A stretch of DNA of 64,000 bases from Neobacillus novalis NBRC 102450 (GTDB lineage Bacteria > Bacillota > Bacilli > Bacillales > Cytobacillaceae): NCBI RefSeq assembly GCF_001591805.1, contig NZ_BCVP01000023.1:62001-126000 (forward strand), given 5' to 3'. A program made the position numbers and the translations under genes. This document shows, one piece after another, positions 25,514-34,175 of this stretch; within the stretch, counting starts at the first letter, position 1, and each line of letters begins with the position of its first letter. Below the pieces are notes generated by a model. The model ran no database searches. It worked only from the letters and a program-made list of their open reading frames with translations, and was not told the origin of the DNA.

Positions 25514-26662
25514 GTGCTTAATTTATTCGTAAAGACTGCAATTCAACAGACATGGTTACAAAAATTGCGTCAGAAAGAAGATATATTTAAAAGTAAATCG
25601 GCGGAAATTGATGAAATGGCTGCTTTTCCAGAAGAAAGTATTCAGGATTTAGTAGAGATGGGCTATACAAGTATTACCCTTCCAGCCGCTTATGGCGGAG
25701 AAGGATTAAACGTCTATGATATGGTCCTCTTTCAAGAAACACTGGCCAGTTTTGATGGAACTACCGCCCTTTCGATTGGCTGGAATCTTGGGGTTGTTGG
25801 GGAGATTTTTGAAAGAAAACTTTGGGAACCTGAGAAATTGAATTTCTTTGCAAAAGAGATTCTTAATGGGGCTCTAGTAAACCGCGCGGTAAGTGAAGCG
25901 CAAACAGGAAGTCCAACTAGAGGCGGACGCCCTGGAACAACGGCTGTCAAAAAGAATGGAGCATGGGTAATAACAGGGCGGAAAACTTTTACAACCATGT
26001 CGCCGGTCTTAACATATTTTCTAACCTCAGCTTGGATTGAAGAAAAGCAAAAGGTGGGCTTCTTTCTCCTCCATAAGGATTTAGAAGGACTAACGATTGA
26101 TGAGACATGGGATGTCATTGCCATGCGGGGAACAGGGAGCCATGATCTTGTCCTCCACAATGTCACGGTTGATGAGACACAACTTGTTGAACTTCCGGAA
26201 ATGCCGCGTGGAGGCAAACTGAATGGCTGGATCCTACATATTCCTGCTTGTTATCTTGGTATTGCCCAAGCGGCACGCGATTATGCTGTTCATTTTGCCA
26301 ATCACCATGCGCCAAATAGTCTAAATGGACCAATTAGCCAATTACCTAATGTCCAACAGCTGCTAGGGGAAATTGATCTAGAATTAATTAGAGCGAGACA
26401 TCTTATCTATAGTGTTGCAGCAGCTTATGATGACGAAGGGCGCCGAGATTACCTTGAAAATGAACTGGGGGTTGTCAAGCACACGGTTACGAATTCGGCG
26501 ATAACGATAGTTGATAAAGCGATGAGGATTGTCGGGGCAAAAAGTCTTCAACGCACAAATCCCCTGCAGCGGTACTACCGCGACGTTAGGGCGGGGCTGC
26601 ACAATCCGCCTATGGATGATATGACCATAAAAAAATTAGCATTGTCTGCAATTAAACAATAA
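25514..26662 (+). CDS. Acyl-CoA dehydrogenase-family flavoenzyme
   Basis: This 382-residue protein has the ACAD fold: an N-terminal helical domain with LPAAYGGEGL, a middle beta domain (VSEAQTGS; WVITGRKTFTT; MRGTGSHDLVL) and a helical C-terminal domain (RIVGAKSLQRTNPLQRYYRDVR). The last motif and MRGTGSHD are also common in DszC/SfnB-like monooxygenases of organosulfur use. A role in sulfur compound breakdown is therefore as likely as acyl-CoA oxidation, and the amino acid importer nearby fits this loosely. Start is GTG after AGGGAGG. Confidence 0.78.
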   Translation: MLNLFVKTAIQQTWLQKLRQKEDIFKSKSAEIDEMAAFPEESIQDLVEMGYTSITLPAAYGGEGLNVYDMVLFQETLASFDGTTALSIGWNLGVVGEIFERKLWEPEKLNFFAKEILNGALVNRAVSEAQTGSPTRGGRPGTTAVKKNGAWVITGRKTFTTMSPVLTYFLTSAWIEEKQKVGFFLLHKDLEGLTIDETWDVIAMRGTGSHDLVLHNVTVDETQLVELPEMPRGGKLNGWILHIPACYLGIAQAARDYAVHFANHHAPNSLNGPISQLPNVQQLLGEIDLELIRARHLIYSVAAAYDDEGRRDYLENELGVVKHTVTNSAITIVDKAMRIVGAKSLQRTNPLQRYYRDVRAGLHNPPMDDMTIKKLALSAIKQ

Positions 26663-26671
26663 AGCGATCAG

Positions 26672-26718
26672 ATCCCCGGCACGGAAATGCTTTAGTGCGC
26701 CGGGAGTCTGACCCTTTT
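26672..26718 (+). terminator. Terminator after the flavoenzyme gene
   Basis: CCCGGCAC and GTGCGCCGGG form a stem followed by GTCTGACCCTTTT. The GGTCTGACCCTTTT-like tail recurs at 30034-30052. Confidence 0.6.
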
Positions 26719-26723
26719 AATTT

Positions 26724-27467
26724 CTATTTAAGCATCGTTGCTTTAAGGAATTCTATTGTACGTTCTTCCTTCGGATGATCAAAGAATTCTGATGGTCTAT
26801 CTTTTTCAACTATTTTTCCATCATCCATGTAAACAATCCAATCAGCAACCTCACGGGCGAAGCCCATTTCATGGGTTACAACCACCATAGTCATTCCTTC
26901 ATCAGCCAACTCCTTCATGGTCGCTAACACCTCTCCAACCAGCTCAGGATCAAGGGCTGATGTTGGCTCATCAAAAAGCAAAATATCCGGCTTCATAGCC
27001 AGTGATCTTGCAATCGCTACACGCTGCTTTTGCCCGCCGGACAATTTGCTCGGATAAACATCCGCCTTATCCTCGAGGCCCACCTTTTGGAGCAGCTCCA
27101 GAGCTTCTTCAGTCGCCTGAGTCTTAGAAAATTTCTTCACTACGGTCGGTGCTTCAATTATATTTTCAAGAACTGTTTTGTGTGGAAAGAGGTTAAAATG
27201 TTGAAAGACCATACCCACCGTTTGACGGACATGGTTAAGGTTATGGGTATCTGGTGATACCTTTTCCCCACGGATAAAAATCCCCCCATTGTCCTTTTTC
27301 TCCAGAAAGTTAAGACATCTTAGTAATGTACTTTTTCCAGAACCGGAGGCACCAACAAGACACACAACCTCACTTTCATAGACAGACATATCAATATCCT
27401 TTAACACGTGCAATTTCCCAAAAGATTTATTTAAGTTTTCTGTTCGAATCATTTCTCGTCCATTCAC
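26724..27467 (-). CDS. Polar amino acid ABC transporter ATPase
   Basis: This 247-residue ATPase of the GlnQ/TcyN type has Walker [11 protein letters not shown]-loop [10 protein letters not shown], signature [13 protein letters not shown], Walker [15 protein letters not shown] and switch His in VVTHEM. It energises import with the permease and lipoprotein genes upstream of it in the same operon. Start is GTG at 27467, with GGAGG 8 nt upstream. The substrate is likely cystine or another polar amino acid. Confidence 0.9.
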   Translation of the reverse strand: MNGREMIRTENLNKSFGKLHVLKDIDMSVYESEVVCLVGASGSGKSTLLRCLNFLEKKDNGGIFIRGEKVSPDTHNLNHVRQTVGMVFQHFNLFPHKTVLENIIEAPTVVKKFSKTQATEEALELLQKVGLEDKADVYPSKLSGGQKQRVAIARSLAMKPDILLFDEPTSALDPELVGEVLATMKELADEGMTMVVVTHEMGFAREVADWIVYMDDGKIVEKDRPSEFFDHPKEERTIEFLKATMLK

Positions 27468-27479
27468 TTCTTAATCCTC

Positions 27480-28151
27480 CTATCGATCACTGACTGCTAA
27501 TTTCTTTTCAAACATGCTCACTGCCATTGTTAACAATGCAACTAATACAAGATAATAAATGGCAACAATTAGCAAGTAAGTCATTTCATCAAAATTGTTC
27601 GATCCTAGCGTTGTAGAAACATTGAACAATTCATTCATAGAAATAAAGGCTGCAAGCGATGAATCCTTTAGACCAATAATAAATTGGTTACCAAGGGGAG
27701 GCAGTGCCCTCCTGAAGGCTTGCGGTAGAATAATACGACGTATCGTAACACCTCTAGTCATTCCAAGGGAACGGCCCGCTTCCATTTGCCCTTTATCAAC
27801 CGACTGAATTGTACCGCGGAAAATTTCTGCAATATAGGCACCGTTATGAAAGGCAAGCGCAAGTGCTGCTGCCCAAAAATCGGGGATTAGAAACAGCCCG
27901 CTGAAGCCAAAATACAGAATGAAAATCTGGACAATTAGCGGCGTTCCACGCACAAGGAATACATAAGCATTTGAAACATATTCAAGTATTTTTACCCTCG
28001 AAATTTTTAATAGTGCAAAGAATAATCCAAAGATAATCCCAATCAAAATAGAAACTAAAGTAAGCTTTAATGTTAAAAACATTGCATCAATGAAAAGTCC
28101 CTTACTGCTATTCAATGTATGAAAAAAATGCGAAAAACTAGGCAAACTCAC
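27480..28151 (-). CDS. Polar amino acid ABC transporter permease
   Basis: This 223-residue HisM/GlnP-type permease has about five helices. The EAA loop reads EAGRSLGMTRGVTIRRIILPQA. The segment LYFGFSGLFLIPDFWAAALALAFHNGAYIAEIFRG is typical of the family. It works as a dimer with the adjacent ATPase (12 nt apart). Start is GTG at 28151. Confidence 0.9.
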   Translation of the reverse strand: MSLPSFSHFFHTLNSSKGLFIDAMFLTLKLTLVSILIGIIFGLFFALLKISRVKILEYVSNAYVFLVRGTPLIVQIFILYFGFSGLFLIPDFWAAALALAFHNGAYIAEIFRGTIQSVDKGQMEAGRSLGMTRGVTIRRIILPQAFRRALPPLGNQFIIGLKDSSLAAFISMNELFNVSTTLGSNNFDEMTYLLIVAIYYLVLVALLTMAVSMFEKKLAVSDR

Positions 28152-28180
28152 GACTTCCTTTCTGTCTGTTAATCCATCTA

Positions 28181-28960
28181 TTATTCTGGTTTTTTCGTTA
28201 TATCCTCATCGAAATACTTTTTGCTGATTCGGGTAAGTGTGCCATTGTCACGAAGTCTTTGAAGTGCATCATTTATTCTCTTAAGGAGTTCGGGATTGTC
28301 CTTTGGAACAACAATCGCCTGCTCGCTTCGCTCAATTAGCTGCTGCCCTATAATTTTAAAACCTTCCTTCTTTGCACTTTTCCCAGTAACAAAATCGGTA
28401 ATTACAGCATCATGCCGCCCAATGCTAAGCGCTTTTAACGCCGTAATATCACTGTCGTACATTTTAAGATTGCTCGTATACTTTTTGGCAGTATCTGCAT
28501 AGGTGGACCCTTTCGCTACGGCCACTTCTTTCCCTTTTAAGTCTTCTACTGTTTTAATATTGCTGTCAGGTCTTGTAAAGATTTGTGGTCCTGAGTAGTA
28601 GTACGGAGTGGTAAAGGATACTTGTTTGGCACGAGCGGTGTTGATAGTGTGGCTGGCAACGGCTGCATCTGCCCTGCCTGTTTTGATACCCTCTATGAGC
28701 CCTTTGAATTTCATCCTCTTCTGGATTGGTTCAAGCCCCAATTCCTTTCCGACAGCGTTCCCTACTTCGACATCGAAACCTGTCATCGATAGATCATCAT
28801 TCAGATAGCTAAAGGGTTTAAATTCACCAGAAGCTGCAAAAATAAATTTCTCCTTGTCTATCAGCTTGGTTCCATCTGAGAGCTGGTTTTTTTGGACACA
28901 GGCAGTCAGCATACCAATCATAAACAAGCTTACTAGCAAAAATATGTATGATCTTCTCAT
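28181..28960 (-). CDS. Amino acid ABC transporter substrate-binding lipoprotein
   Basis: This 259-residue SBP_bac_3 protein has a lipoprotein signal with lipobox LTAC (C21). The ligand-binding lobes show FKPFSYLNDDLSMTGFDVEVG and GRADAAVASHTI. It is the first gene of the three-gene importer operon; the predicted order of transcription is binding protein, permease, ATPase. Ligand identity (cystine, methionine derivative or other) is unresolved. Confidence 0.9.
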   Translation of the reverse strand: MRRSYIFLLVSLFMIGMLTACVQKNQLSDGTKLIDKEKFIFAASGEFKPFSYLNDDLSMTGFDVEVGNAVGKELGLEPIQKRMKFKGLIEGIKTGRADAAVASHTINTARAKQVSFTTPYYYSGPQIFTRPDSNIKTVEDLKGKEVAVAKGSTYADTAKKYTSNLKMYDSDITALKALSIGRHDAVITDFVTGKSAKKEGFKIIGQQLIERSEQAIVVPKDNPELLKRINDALQRLRDNGTLTRISKKYFDEDITKKPE

Positions 28961-29118
28961 GCTTGCTCTTTTCTCCTCTCTTTATTATGCGATACTGTTA
29001 TATACCCATAATGTTTGAGTTTTAATCACATGGGGGAGAAAGCTGAAAAACCCAGTATTTTAATGGTTCCTTTTGAAGCTAGACAATTCTCTATGTCGAA
29101 TTTATATATTCCTATATA

Positions 29119-29142
29119 GTGAAAAAAAGCCCTTTTAGGGCT
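29119..29142 (-). terminator. Hairpin with T-run, minus strand
   Basis: GAGCCC-TAAA-AGGGC is followed by seven T on the minus strand. No convincing gene precedes it. The 1.1-kb stretch 28961-30051 seems to hold no real gene, only hairpins and repeats. Confidence 0.55.
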
Positions 29143-29366
29143 CGTAAATGAATGAAGAGATGCAGGTAATCTGTAAGTCTTCTATTTTCATATAGATCCA
29201 AAACCCTCTTTAAATGGTTATATTCAACAATACCCTTTTCAGAGATGGGATAAACACTACTAACCCTTCTCCTCTTGATACGCTTCAAAGGTGATAGAAA
29301 ATAAAAAAGACCATAAGAAGAGCAACGGGTTCCGTTAGCTATCACAAACATTAAAAATGTAAGTAA

Positions 29367-29414
29367 AAATGAGTGTCAATCTGCATATGAAATTGGCGCT
29401 CATTTTTTATTGGT
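29367..29414. terminator. Bidirectional hairpin in the 29-kb gap
   Basis: AAAAATGAGTGTCAAT and ATTGGCGCTCATTTTTT pair with one mismatch and have A/T runs on both sides. Confidence 0.6.
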
Positions 29415-29468
29415 GCATAGCCATTCGGGTGGAAATTACATAAAAATTTGTATAGGGAAATGCACCCC

Positions 29469-29508
29469 AAATTGTAGGGGTACAATGGCTGTTGTGCCCC
29501 TACAATTT
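29469..29508. repeat. Strong 17-bp stem hairpin
   Basis: AAATTGTAGGGGTACAA pairs with TTGTGCCCCTACAATTT (one G-T pair) around a 6-nt loop. No gene lies near enough to assign it as a terminator. Confidence 0.75.
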
Positions 29509-29637
29509 TACCCTCAATTTGACATACAATTAATCTTACAAAAAATGCTTAGAAAGTACGTTATAAATAGATATACTTGGTTTTTTTGAAACAAAAGAGG
29601 TCCTATCCTTAATTTAGTTATTAGTGATGGTTAAAAT

Positions 29638-29712
29638 AAGCGGAGGTTTTCCGGCTAAATGCAGAATTGAGCTCGTTCTGGGGAAAATAAGCGGAGATTT
29701 TCCGGTTAAGCA
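29638..29712 (-). repeat. Dispersed intergenic repeat, copy B
   Basis: On the minus strand CGGAAAATCTCCGCTTATTT, an AACGAGCTCAATTCT core and CGGAAAACCTCCGCTT repeat the unit seen at 10888-10964. Related AATTTCTCCG-CTTATTT segments continue to about 29825. Confidence 0.75.
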
Positions 29713-30051
29713 AAGCAAAATGACCGATTTTCACGTTTTTTGGGTCAATAAGCGGAATTTCTCCGTCTATTTAAGCTACTTTTAGCGCTATTTCATAATT
29801 AAGAGGAATTTCTCCGCTTATTTATCAAACCATGCTGATTCCCTCAACTTGGTCCGCCCCTTTACCAAAAATTAGATGGCTCAGTGAACTGAGCCATCTA
29901 ATTCTTCATTACAAAAGAAGATACAAAATACAGTACAAATTGAGCTGCATTTTCATGTTTTGCGACAGGAAACGGAACCCGTTATAAGAAGAGAGTGTCT
30001 TCTTACAGTCTTTAATACTCAGTGGTGTACCGGGGGTCTGACCCTTTTAAA

Positions 30052-30807
30052 TTAAACCTCTCCCAAATAACTCCGAATGACATTGGGAATGATAATTTTC
30101 CCGTTATTGCCGTATTTTTCGAATAAATTTGTAAAGGCAGAAATAAAGGGCTCATGCTCCTTGTCGGTTTTTTTCGGAGCATAGGAAGCAGATAAGTACC
30201 TGCCCAAAAAACCTGCAAAGTCAAATTCCAAATCATTGCGAAAACGTCGAAAGTCATATTTTCCATTTTTATAAAACTGTTTAAATACGTCCTCGGTTTC
30301 CCCTATTCCACCGCTAAAACCTTTAAAATTAGGGCAGTACCTTTGACAAATCTCCGCACTTTCTATATTTAATGCACTTGATCCATCCCGACTATTCCAT
30401 ACGAGGGCAACTTTCGCACTTGGCCTTAATATCCGTTGGCATTCCAGTTTAAACTTTTCTTTATCGAACCAGTGAAATGCCTGTGCGGCAGTTAATAAAT
30501 CAACGCTTTTATCATCTAAAGTGGTGTGTTCGGCAGCGGCCTTCATCGAAATAAAGCGGCTATTCTGTTTCAACAATTGCTCTGCTATTGTTCTCATATC
30601 GTCATTTGGTTCCACCCCGATGACAGTTAAGCCGCTTTCAAGTAATTGCCGACTTAATATCCCAGTACCTGATCCGATATCTGCCACAACATTTCCTTCA
30701 TTCAAGCTAGTTGCGGTTAGTAAATATTTAATATATTCATCTGTATATCCGCGACGATGCTTTGCATATACCTCTGCCTTGTCCGTAAATTTTTCTGTTG
30801 GTTTCAT
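30052..30807 (-). CDS. Class I SAM-dependent methyltransferase
   Basis: This 251-residue protein has SAM motif I VADIGSGTGILSRQLLESG, motif II region GVEPNDDMR and the post-motif LTAAQAFHWFD, typical of the Methyltransf_11/25 small-molecule group. The substrate is unknown. The ATG at 30807 has AAAGGAT upstream. It stands alone. Confidence 0.85.
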   Translation of the reverse strand: MKPTEKFTDKAEVYAKHRRGYTDEYIKYLLTATSLNEGNVVADIGSGTGILSRQLLESGLTVIGVEPNDDMRTIAEQLLKQNSRFISMKAAAEHTTLDDKSVDLLTAAQAFHWFDKEKFKLECQRILRPSAKVALVWNSRDGSSALNIESAEICQRYCPNFKGFSGGIGETEDVFKQFYKNGKYDFRRFRNDLEFDFAGFLGRYLSASYAPKKTDKEHEPFISAFTNLFEKYGNNGKIIIPNVIRSYLGEV

Positions 30808-30845
30808 AAAATCATCCTTTCTTTAGCCGTTCTCTATTGTTAAAA

Positions 30846-30865
30846 GGGGACAGGCTCCTTGTCCC
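30846..30865. repeat. Short palindromic repeat, GGGACAAGGAGCC family, copy 1
   Basis: GGGGACAGGCTCCTTGTCCC is a palindrome-like element. Its reverse complement matches the element at 36824-36843 except for a central base or two. Confidence 0.6.
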
Positions 30866-31067
30866 AGACTGTTTTGCAGAGGTAAACGGCTCGTACCCTG
30901 GAGTTTTCTTCCGAAAGGAAAACAAAAAACCGTGCCTGTCCTTTGAACAATGCAACGGTTTCCGTTTTCTTAATGTAAGGTCGTGGTTTAAGGGGTGACA
31001 GGTCTACTGCCTCGATGATTTAATTGCTTTTTAATACAATTTTAGCGACCATTTCAACATGTTTTCT

Positions 31068-31439
31068 TCACTTTTTATGCAGCTCATTCCAATGCTTAAC
31101 CAAACGCTTCGGTGCCGCACGTAGATAGGCCTCTTGAATTAAATCGGTCAATTCATCCCAGTCTTCCCCATGCGGATTTTGAATCGAAACCCAGCCGTGC
31201 TGTCCTATGTATGGAGTTTTGAAAAAATGCTCCTTCTGCAGCAGCAATTCTTGTGTTTCCCGATCTGACTTAAACGATAAGTTGAATCCTTTGTCACTTT
31301 CACCTGAAATCACGAATGATTTTCCATTGATTTTAAAAGTATTGTGACCGAAACCATCGATATGTTCAATAGCTTCGGGCATTGCCAGACAGATATTGCG
31401 TAAGTTTTCAAGCATGCTTGCAGCGTCTTGTGATTTCAT
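31068..31439 (-). CDS. MmcQ/YjbR-family protein
   Basis: This 123-residue protein has the YjbR fold pattern: an N-terminal helix with LPEAIEH-like sequence (AMPEAIEHIDGFGHNTFKINGKSF), then GWVSI and a C-terminal LIQEAYLRAAPKRLV helix. The family is DNA-binding-like but functionally uncertain. It follows a VOC protein gene by 23 nt, so they may be co-transcribed. A fragment of this gene is repeated at 58746-58782. Confidence 0.82.
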   Translation of the reverse strand: MKSQDAASMLENLRNICLAMPEAIEHIDGFGHNTFKINGKSFVISGESDKGFNLSFKSDRETQELLLQKEHFFKTPYIGQHGWVSIQNPHGEDWDELTDLIQEAYLRAAPKRLVKHWNELHKK

Positions 31440-31462
31440 GTTTTATGCACCTATCATAGATT

Positions 31463-31858
31463 CTATTTTGCATTCACATCGGGTTGATGAATTCCGAATA
31501 TATTGCCTTCAGTATCGATATAGTACCCTTGCCAAGCCATTCCAGGCAGGGCATATTTGGCCATAGCGACCTTGCCGCCATTCTCAACAATTTTTGCTTC
31601 CGTTAAATCGTAATCCTCCACTCCCATTGTACATGCAAAACCATTTAAAGCTTGGTTTGGTTCCGGAGGAGCACTTTGCCGCTGCATCAAAGCACCATTG
31701 ATACCAAGTTCATTTTCATCTCCAGTCACTGCTCCAAAGTAAGGCATTCCTGCATACTCACTCCAATCTTGAAATGACCATCCAAATACCTCTCCATAAA
31801 ATTTCTTCGCCCGTTCCATGTCACTCACATGAATTTCGAAATGAACTAATCTTCCCAT
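31463..31858 (-). CDS. VOC-family (glyoxalase/bleomycin-resistance fold) protein
   Basis: This 131-residue protein has the VOC pattern FEIHVSDMERAKKFYGEVFGW at the N-terminus and GYYIDTEGNIFGIHQPD at the C-terminus, with metal-ligand-like H8 and E residues. The function is unknown; many homologues are annotated only as glyoxalase-like. It is the upstream partner of the YjbR gene. A degraded copy of its 5' end lies at 58784-58870. Confidence 0.85.
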   Translation of the reverse strand: MGRLVHFEIHVSDMERAKKFYGEVFGWSFQDWSEYAGMPYFGAVTGDENELGINGALMQRQSAPPEPNQALNGFACTMGVEDYDLTEAKIVENGGKVAMAKYALPGMAWQGYYIDTEGNIFGIHQPDVNAK

Positions 31859-32065
31859 AATTACCTCCTATTTTTTCAAAAAATAACTACTTCCTTAAAT
31901 CATTATTAACCTCTTTACATAATTAAAGTACTTAATTCGACTAATAAAATTAAAATCCTCCCTCAAATACTTTGAAATACAGAATTACTCTATCAGCTTA
32001 AATTTGTTTATTCACTTTCTCCAGATATATCGTACCCTTAGCATCAAAATTATTGAGTCTGGCCC

Positions 32066-32461
32066 TTAATTTAGAATTTCTTTTGCTTTTTCCTTCATTT
32101 CATTGTAACGTTCATTAAAAAGTTCGAGGAACGTGCCGTCAGCGGTAAAATACATAACGATGGCTTGTATTTCACGTTTACTGAATCTGCCGCGATCATG
32201 TATTTTATATCCTCTGCCATTAAGTTTTAGCCTTATCATAAAACTGTCAGCTTTCGTGCCATCTTTCGGATAGGCCTGAACAAAATTAAGAACCGCCTCT
32301 TGGCATGTACAATCCGGGTTCATACAATATGAGTCAGCAATTAAAAATAACTTTCCAATATAATTTAAGTGGAAATAATCGTTGTTTTGATCGGGATCGG
32401 GGAAAACCTCTGAATAACAAACTGTGATGCCTTTAACCATCTTTTTCAGCACTGCATTCAT
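32066..32461 (-). CDS. Conserved hypothetical protein with CxxxxCxC motif
   Basis: I do not recognise this 131-residue soluble protein. It carries a cysteine group (SYCMNPDCTCQEAV, near residue 45-58) that could bind zinc. The C-terminus is charged and helical (FNERYNEMKEKAKEI). The start ATG has AAAGGAGCG upstream and codon use looks native. It stands alone, with no operon partner to hint at its role. Confidence 0.65.
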   Translation of the reverse strand: MNAVLKKMVKGITVCYSEVFPDPDQNNDYFHLNYIGKLFLIADSYCMNPDCTCQEAVLNFVQAYPKDGTKADSFMIRLKLNGRGYKIHDRGRFSKREIQAIVMYFTADGTFLELFNERYNEMKEKAKEILN

Positions 32462-32859
32462 ACTATCGCTCCTTTTTTATAACCTCGATTGACCGGCAAC
32501 GCTCCCATTTATTCTATTAGTTATATGAATTTATTCGCATCAGCATTTTAACAGGAAGTTATTAAAGAGGCGCATGATAGTGGGTTTAAAATGATGAGAA
32601 ATTAAAGGGGAAGATTGCAGGTTTAATAGAAGGGAATCCAACTTTTAAAAATAATATTTATTGTTCTTTCGACATTTTTCCACCTCCATTCCTGAAAAAT
32701 TATATCACATTGAATTTCAAAATAATTTTGTCTTTTCTAAAAGTTTTCTACAGTTTTGTGAACACACCGTTTTCATCATTGACCAGTGTTGGGGAAGTAT
32801 TTTGACAGGGGGGTTCAAATACAGCTACTACCTGAGCTGTTAGCGACTTATATAGTTGC

Positions 32860-32895
32860 AAAAACACATGACCTTTTTTCGTGTCATGCGTTTTT
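32860..32895. terminator. Hairpin downstream of the XRE/membrane protein operon
   Basis: AAAAACACATGAC and GTCATGCGTTTTT form a stem with one mismatch and A/T runs on both sides. The rest of 32462-32980 shows no clear gene beyond a possible 18-codon frame. Confidence 0.7.
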
Positions 32896-32912
32896 CGATA
32901 AGGAGTGATGTA

Positions 32913-32969
32913 TTATTTCCGCCAAAAATTCGTATATTCTGCTTTATCCTGAATATTAAATTCAATCAT
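32913..32969 (-). pseudogene. Possible truncated third gene of the XRE operon (18 codons)
   Basis: An ATG at 32969 follows AAAAGGAGAG with ideal spacing, 12 nt after the stop of the membrane protein gene. It encodes only MIEFNIQDKAEYTNFWRK before a stop. A strong ribosome site in front of so short a frame suggests the 5' end of a lost gene, or a genuine micro-peptide. Confidence 0.3.
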
Positions 32970-32980
32970 TTTCTCTCCTT

Positions 32981-33412
32981 TTATTCAACGAAATTTTCAT
33001 CCTGTCGTTTTGTTCGTAAATAATATATATAAATTAATGGCACAAGACCACAAATAAATAGTATTCCTCCCATAATTACCCCATCAATTATCGTAAATCC
33101 CTCAGTAAATGTAACAAAAAAACCGACAATAGTAGAAATAATTACTAATACAAACAAAGAAATACTAAGACTCTTTTTCGGGGACTTTTTATTATTTTCA
33201 TGATCTGCACTAATACTCATTGATAAGTATGCGGAAATAACAGTTGTTATCATGAATGCAAGCCATAATGGATTTTCTCTCATGCCATCTAACCCTTTTG
33301 TAACTAAATCATATCCTAATATTCCAAGAATACCGACCGTTTGAATAAGGTATGCGATGCGAGTGTTTTGCAAATTTTTTAAAATTAGACGTTCGTCTCT
33401 AATCTTTTTCAT
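32981..33412 (-). CDS. Small membrane protein partnered with XRE regulator
   Basis: This 143-residue protein has four predicted membrane helices (about 18-36, 47-66, 83-105, 110-130) and a basic N-terminus. I do not recognise the family. Its start overlaps the stop of the XRE gene (ATGA), so the two are translationally coupled. This regulator-membrane protein pairing is frequent in Firmicutes, where the membrane protein may modulate the regulator. That role is inference. Confidence 0.72.
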   Translation of the reverse strand: MKKIRDERLILKNLQNTRIAYLIQTVGILGILGYDLVTKGLDGMRENPLWLAFMITTVISAYLSMSISADHENNKKSPKKSLSISLFVLVIISTIVGFFVTFTEGFTIIDGVIMGGILFICGLVPLIYIYYLRTKRQDENFVE

Positions 33413-33618
33413 TTTTCATCTCTCTCCTTTTCTACCCAAAATATTTCATCTAATCTTTTATTAACGGTATAACAAATATCAAGACACAACTTTAAGGTTG
33501 GATTATATTTTCCTTTTTCAATTAAACTAATGGTTTGGCGAGTGACACCTATCTTTTCTGCCAGTTGTTGCTGTGTTAAATTTACTTGAATGCGAGCAAT
33601 CCGAACTTTATTCTCCAA
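33409..33618 (-). CDS. Short XRE-family transcriptional regulator
   Basis: This 69-residue protein is little more than an XRE helix-turn-helix (NLTQQQLAEKIGVTRQTISLIEKGKYNPTLKL), of the YozG/Cro type common in small Firmicute operons. A 16-bp perfect inverted repeat lies 27-65 bp upstream of its start and is a likely autoregulatory operator. It overlaps the membrane protein gene downstream. Confidence 0.87.
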   Translation of the reverse strand: MENKVRIARIQVNLTQQQLAEKIGVTRQTISLIEKGKYNPTLKLCLDICYTVNKRLDEIFWVEKERDEK

Positions 33619-33644
33619 ATGATGTAATCCCTCCTAAAAAGTAT

Positions 33645-33683
33645 TGTAACATATATATTGCACCATTCAATATATATGTTACA
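33645..33683. promoter_or_regulatory. 16-bp perfect inverted repeat, probable XRE operator
   Basis: TGTAACATATATATTG and CAATATATATGTTACA flank a 7-nt spacer. The element sits at the promoter position of the XRE operon. Confidence 0.72.
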
Positions 33684-33747
33684 TTCATTGTGATTTTACC
33701 GGCCTCTCTTATAAATTTACTGACCTGCTCAATTTTTTAATCTATAT

Positions 33748-33760
33748 CTTGCATTACAAG
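33748..33760. promoter_or_regulatory. PadR operator candidate 1
   Basis: CTTGCATTACAAG is a near-palindrome sharing its arms with the second site 41 bp downstream. Confidence 0.58.
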
Positions 33761-33788
33761 ATACCAAATGATATGATATTTTCAGTAC

Positions 33789-33801
33789 CTTGCAATGCAA
33801 G
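33789..33801. promoter_or_regulatory. PadR operator candidate 2
   Basis: CTTGCAATGCAAG is a perfect 13-bp palindrome just before the PadR ribosome site. Two sites at 41 bp suggest cooperative autorepression. Confidence 0.6.
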
Positions 33802-33824
33802 AGTAATGAAGAGGTGAACGCTGT

Positions 33825-34145
33825 TTGTCTAGCACACAAATGTTAAAGGGTATCATTGATGGATGCATATTAGCCATCATCCATGAGAAAGAAGTTTATG
33901 GGTATGAACTTGCGGAAAAACTTGAGCAATATGGCTTTGACTCCTTTAGTGAAGGGACGATTTATCCCCTCCTGATACGAATGCAAAAGGAAGAGTTGGT
34001 TTCGTCTACCTTAAAAAAATCAACAGCAGGTCCAAAACGGAAGTATTATACACTCACACAAAAAGGCGAAGATGAATTGCAGCAATTTATTGCTAGATGG
34101 GAGAAGCTCCAAAGTAACGTAAACCTTTGTTTACGGAAACAATGA
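33825..34145 (+). CDS. PadR-family transcriptional regulator
   Basis: This 106-residue PadR protein has the winged HTH with VYGYELAEKLEQYGF, EGTIYPLLIRMQKEELV and GPKRKYYTLTQKGEDEL, then a short dimer helix. Start is TTG after GAGGTG. It lies 30 nt before a HAAS-domain membrane protein gene. PadR-HAAS pairs are widespread in Firmicutes; the membrane partner is thought to tune or be controlled by the regulator. Two palindromes upstream suggest autorepression. Confidence 0.88.
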   Translation: MSSTQMLKGIIDGCILAIIHEKEVYGYELAEKLEQYGFDSFSEGTIYPLLIRMQKEELVSSTLKKSTAGPKRKYYTLTQKGEDELQQFIARWEKLQSNVNLCLRKQ

Positions 34146-34175
34146 ACATAATCAAATGAAGGAGATGGAATAAGA

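Noticed and set aside
29112..29351. 79-codon minus-strand frame with VYPISEKGIVEYNHLKRVLD
   Set aside because: It overlaps a terminator-like hairpin and part of a repeated hairpin element, lacks a ribosome site and matches no family I know. It could be a gene relic.
30012..30266. 84-codon minus-strand frame
   Set aside because: It lies in another frame of the methyltransferase gene.
32661..32843. 60-codon plus-strand frame in the 32.5-33.0 kb gap
   Set aside because: No ribosome site, atypical composition and no protein-like pattern.
33409..33618. Toxin-antitoxin reading of the XRE/membrane protein pair
   Set aside because: The membrane partner has four helices and no toxin features; regulator-membrane protein pairs of this kind are common housekeeping-like units.
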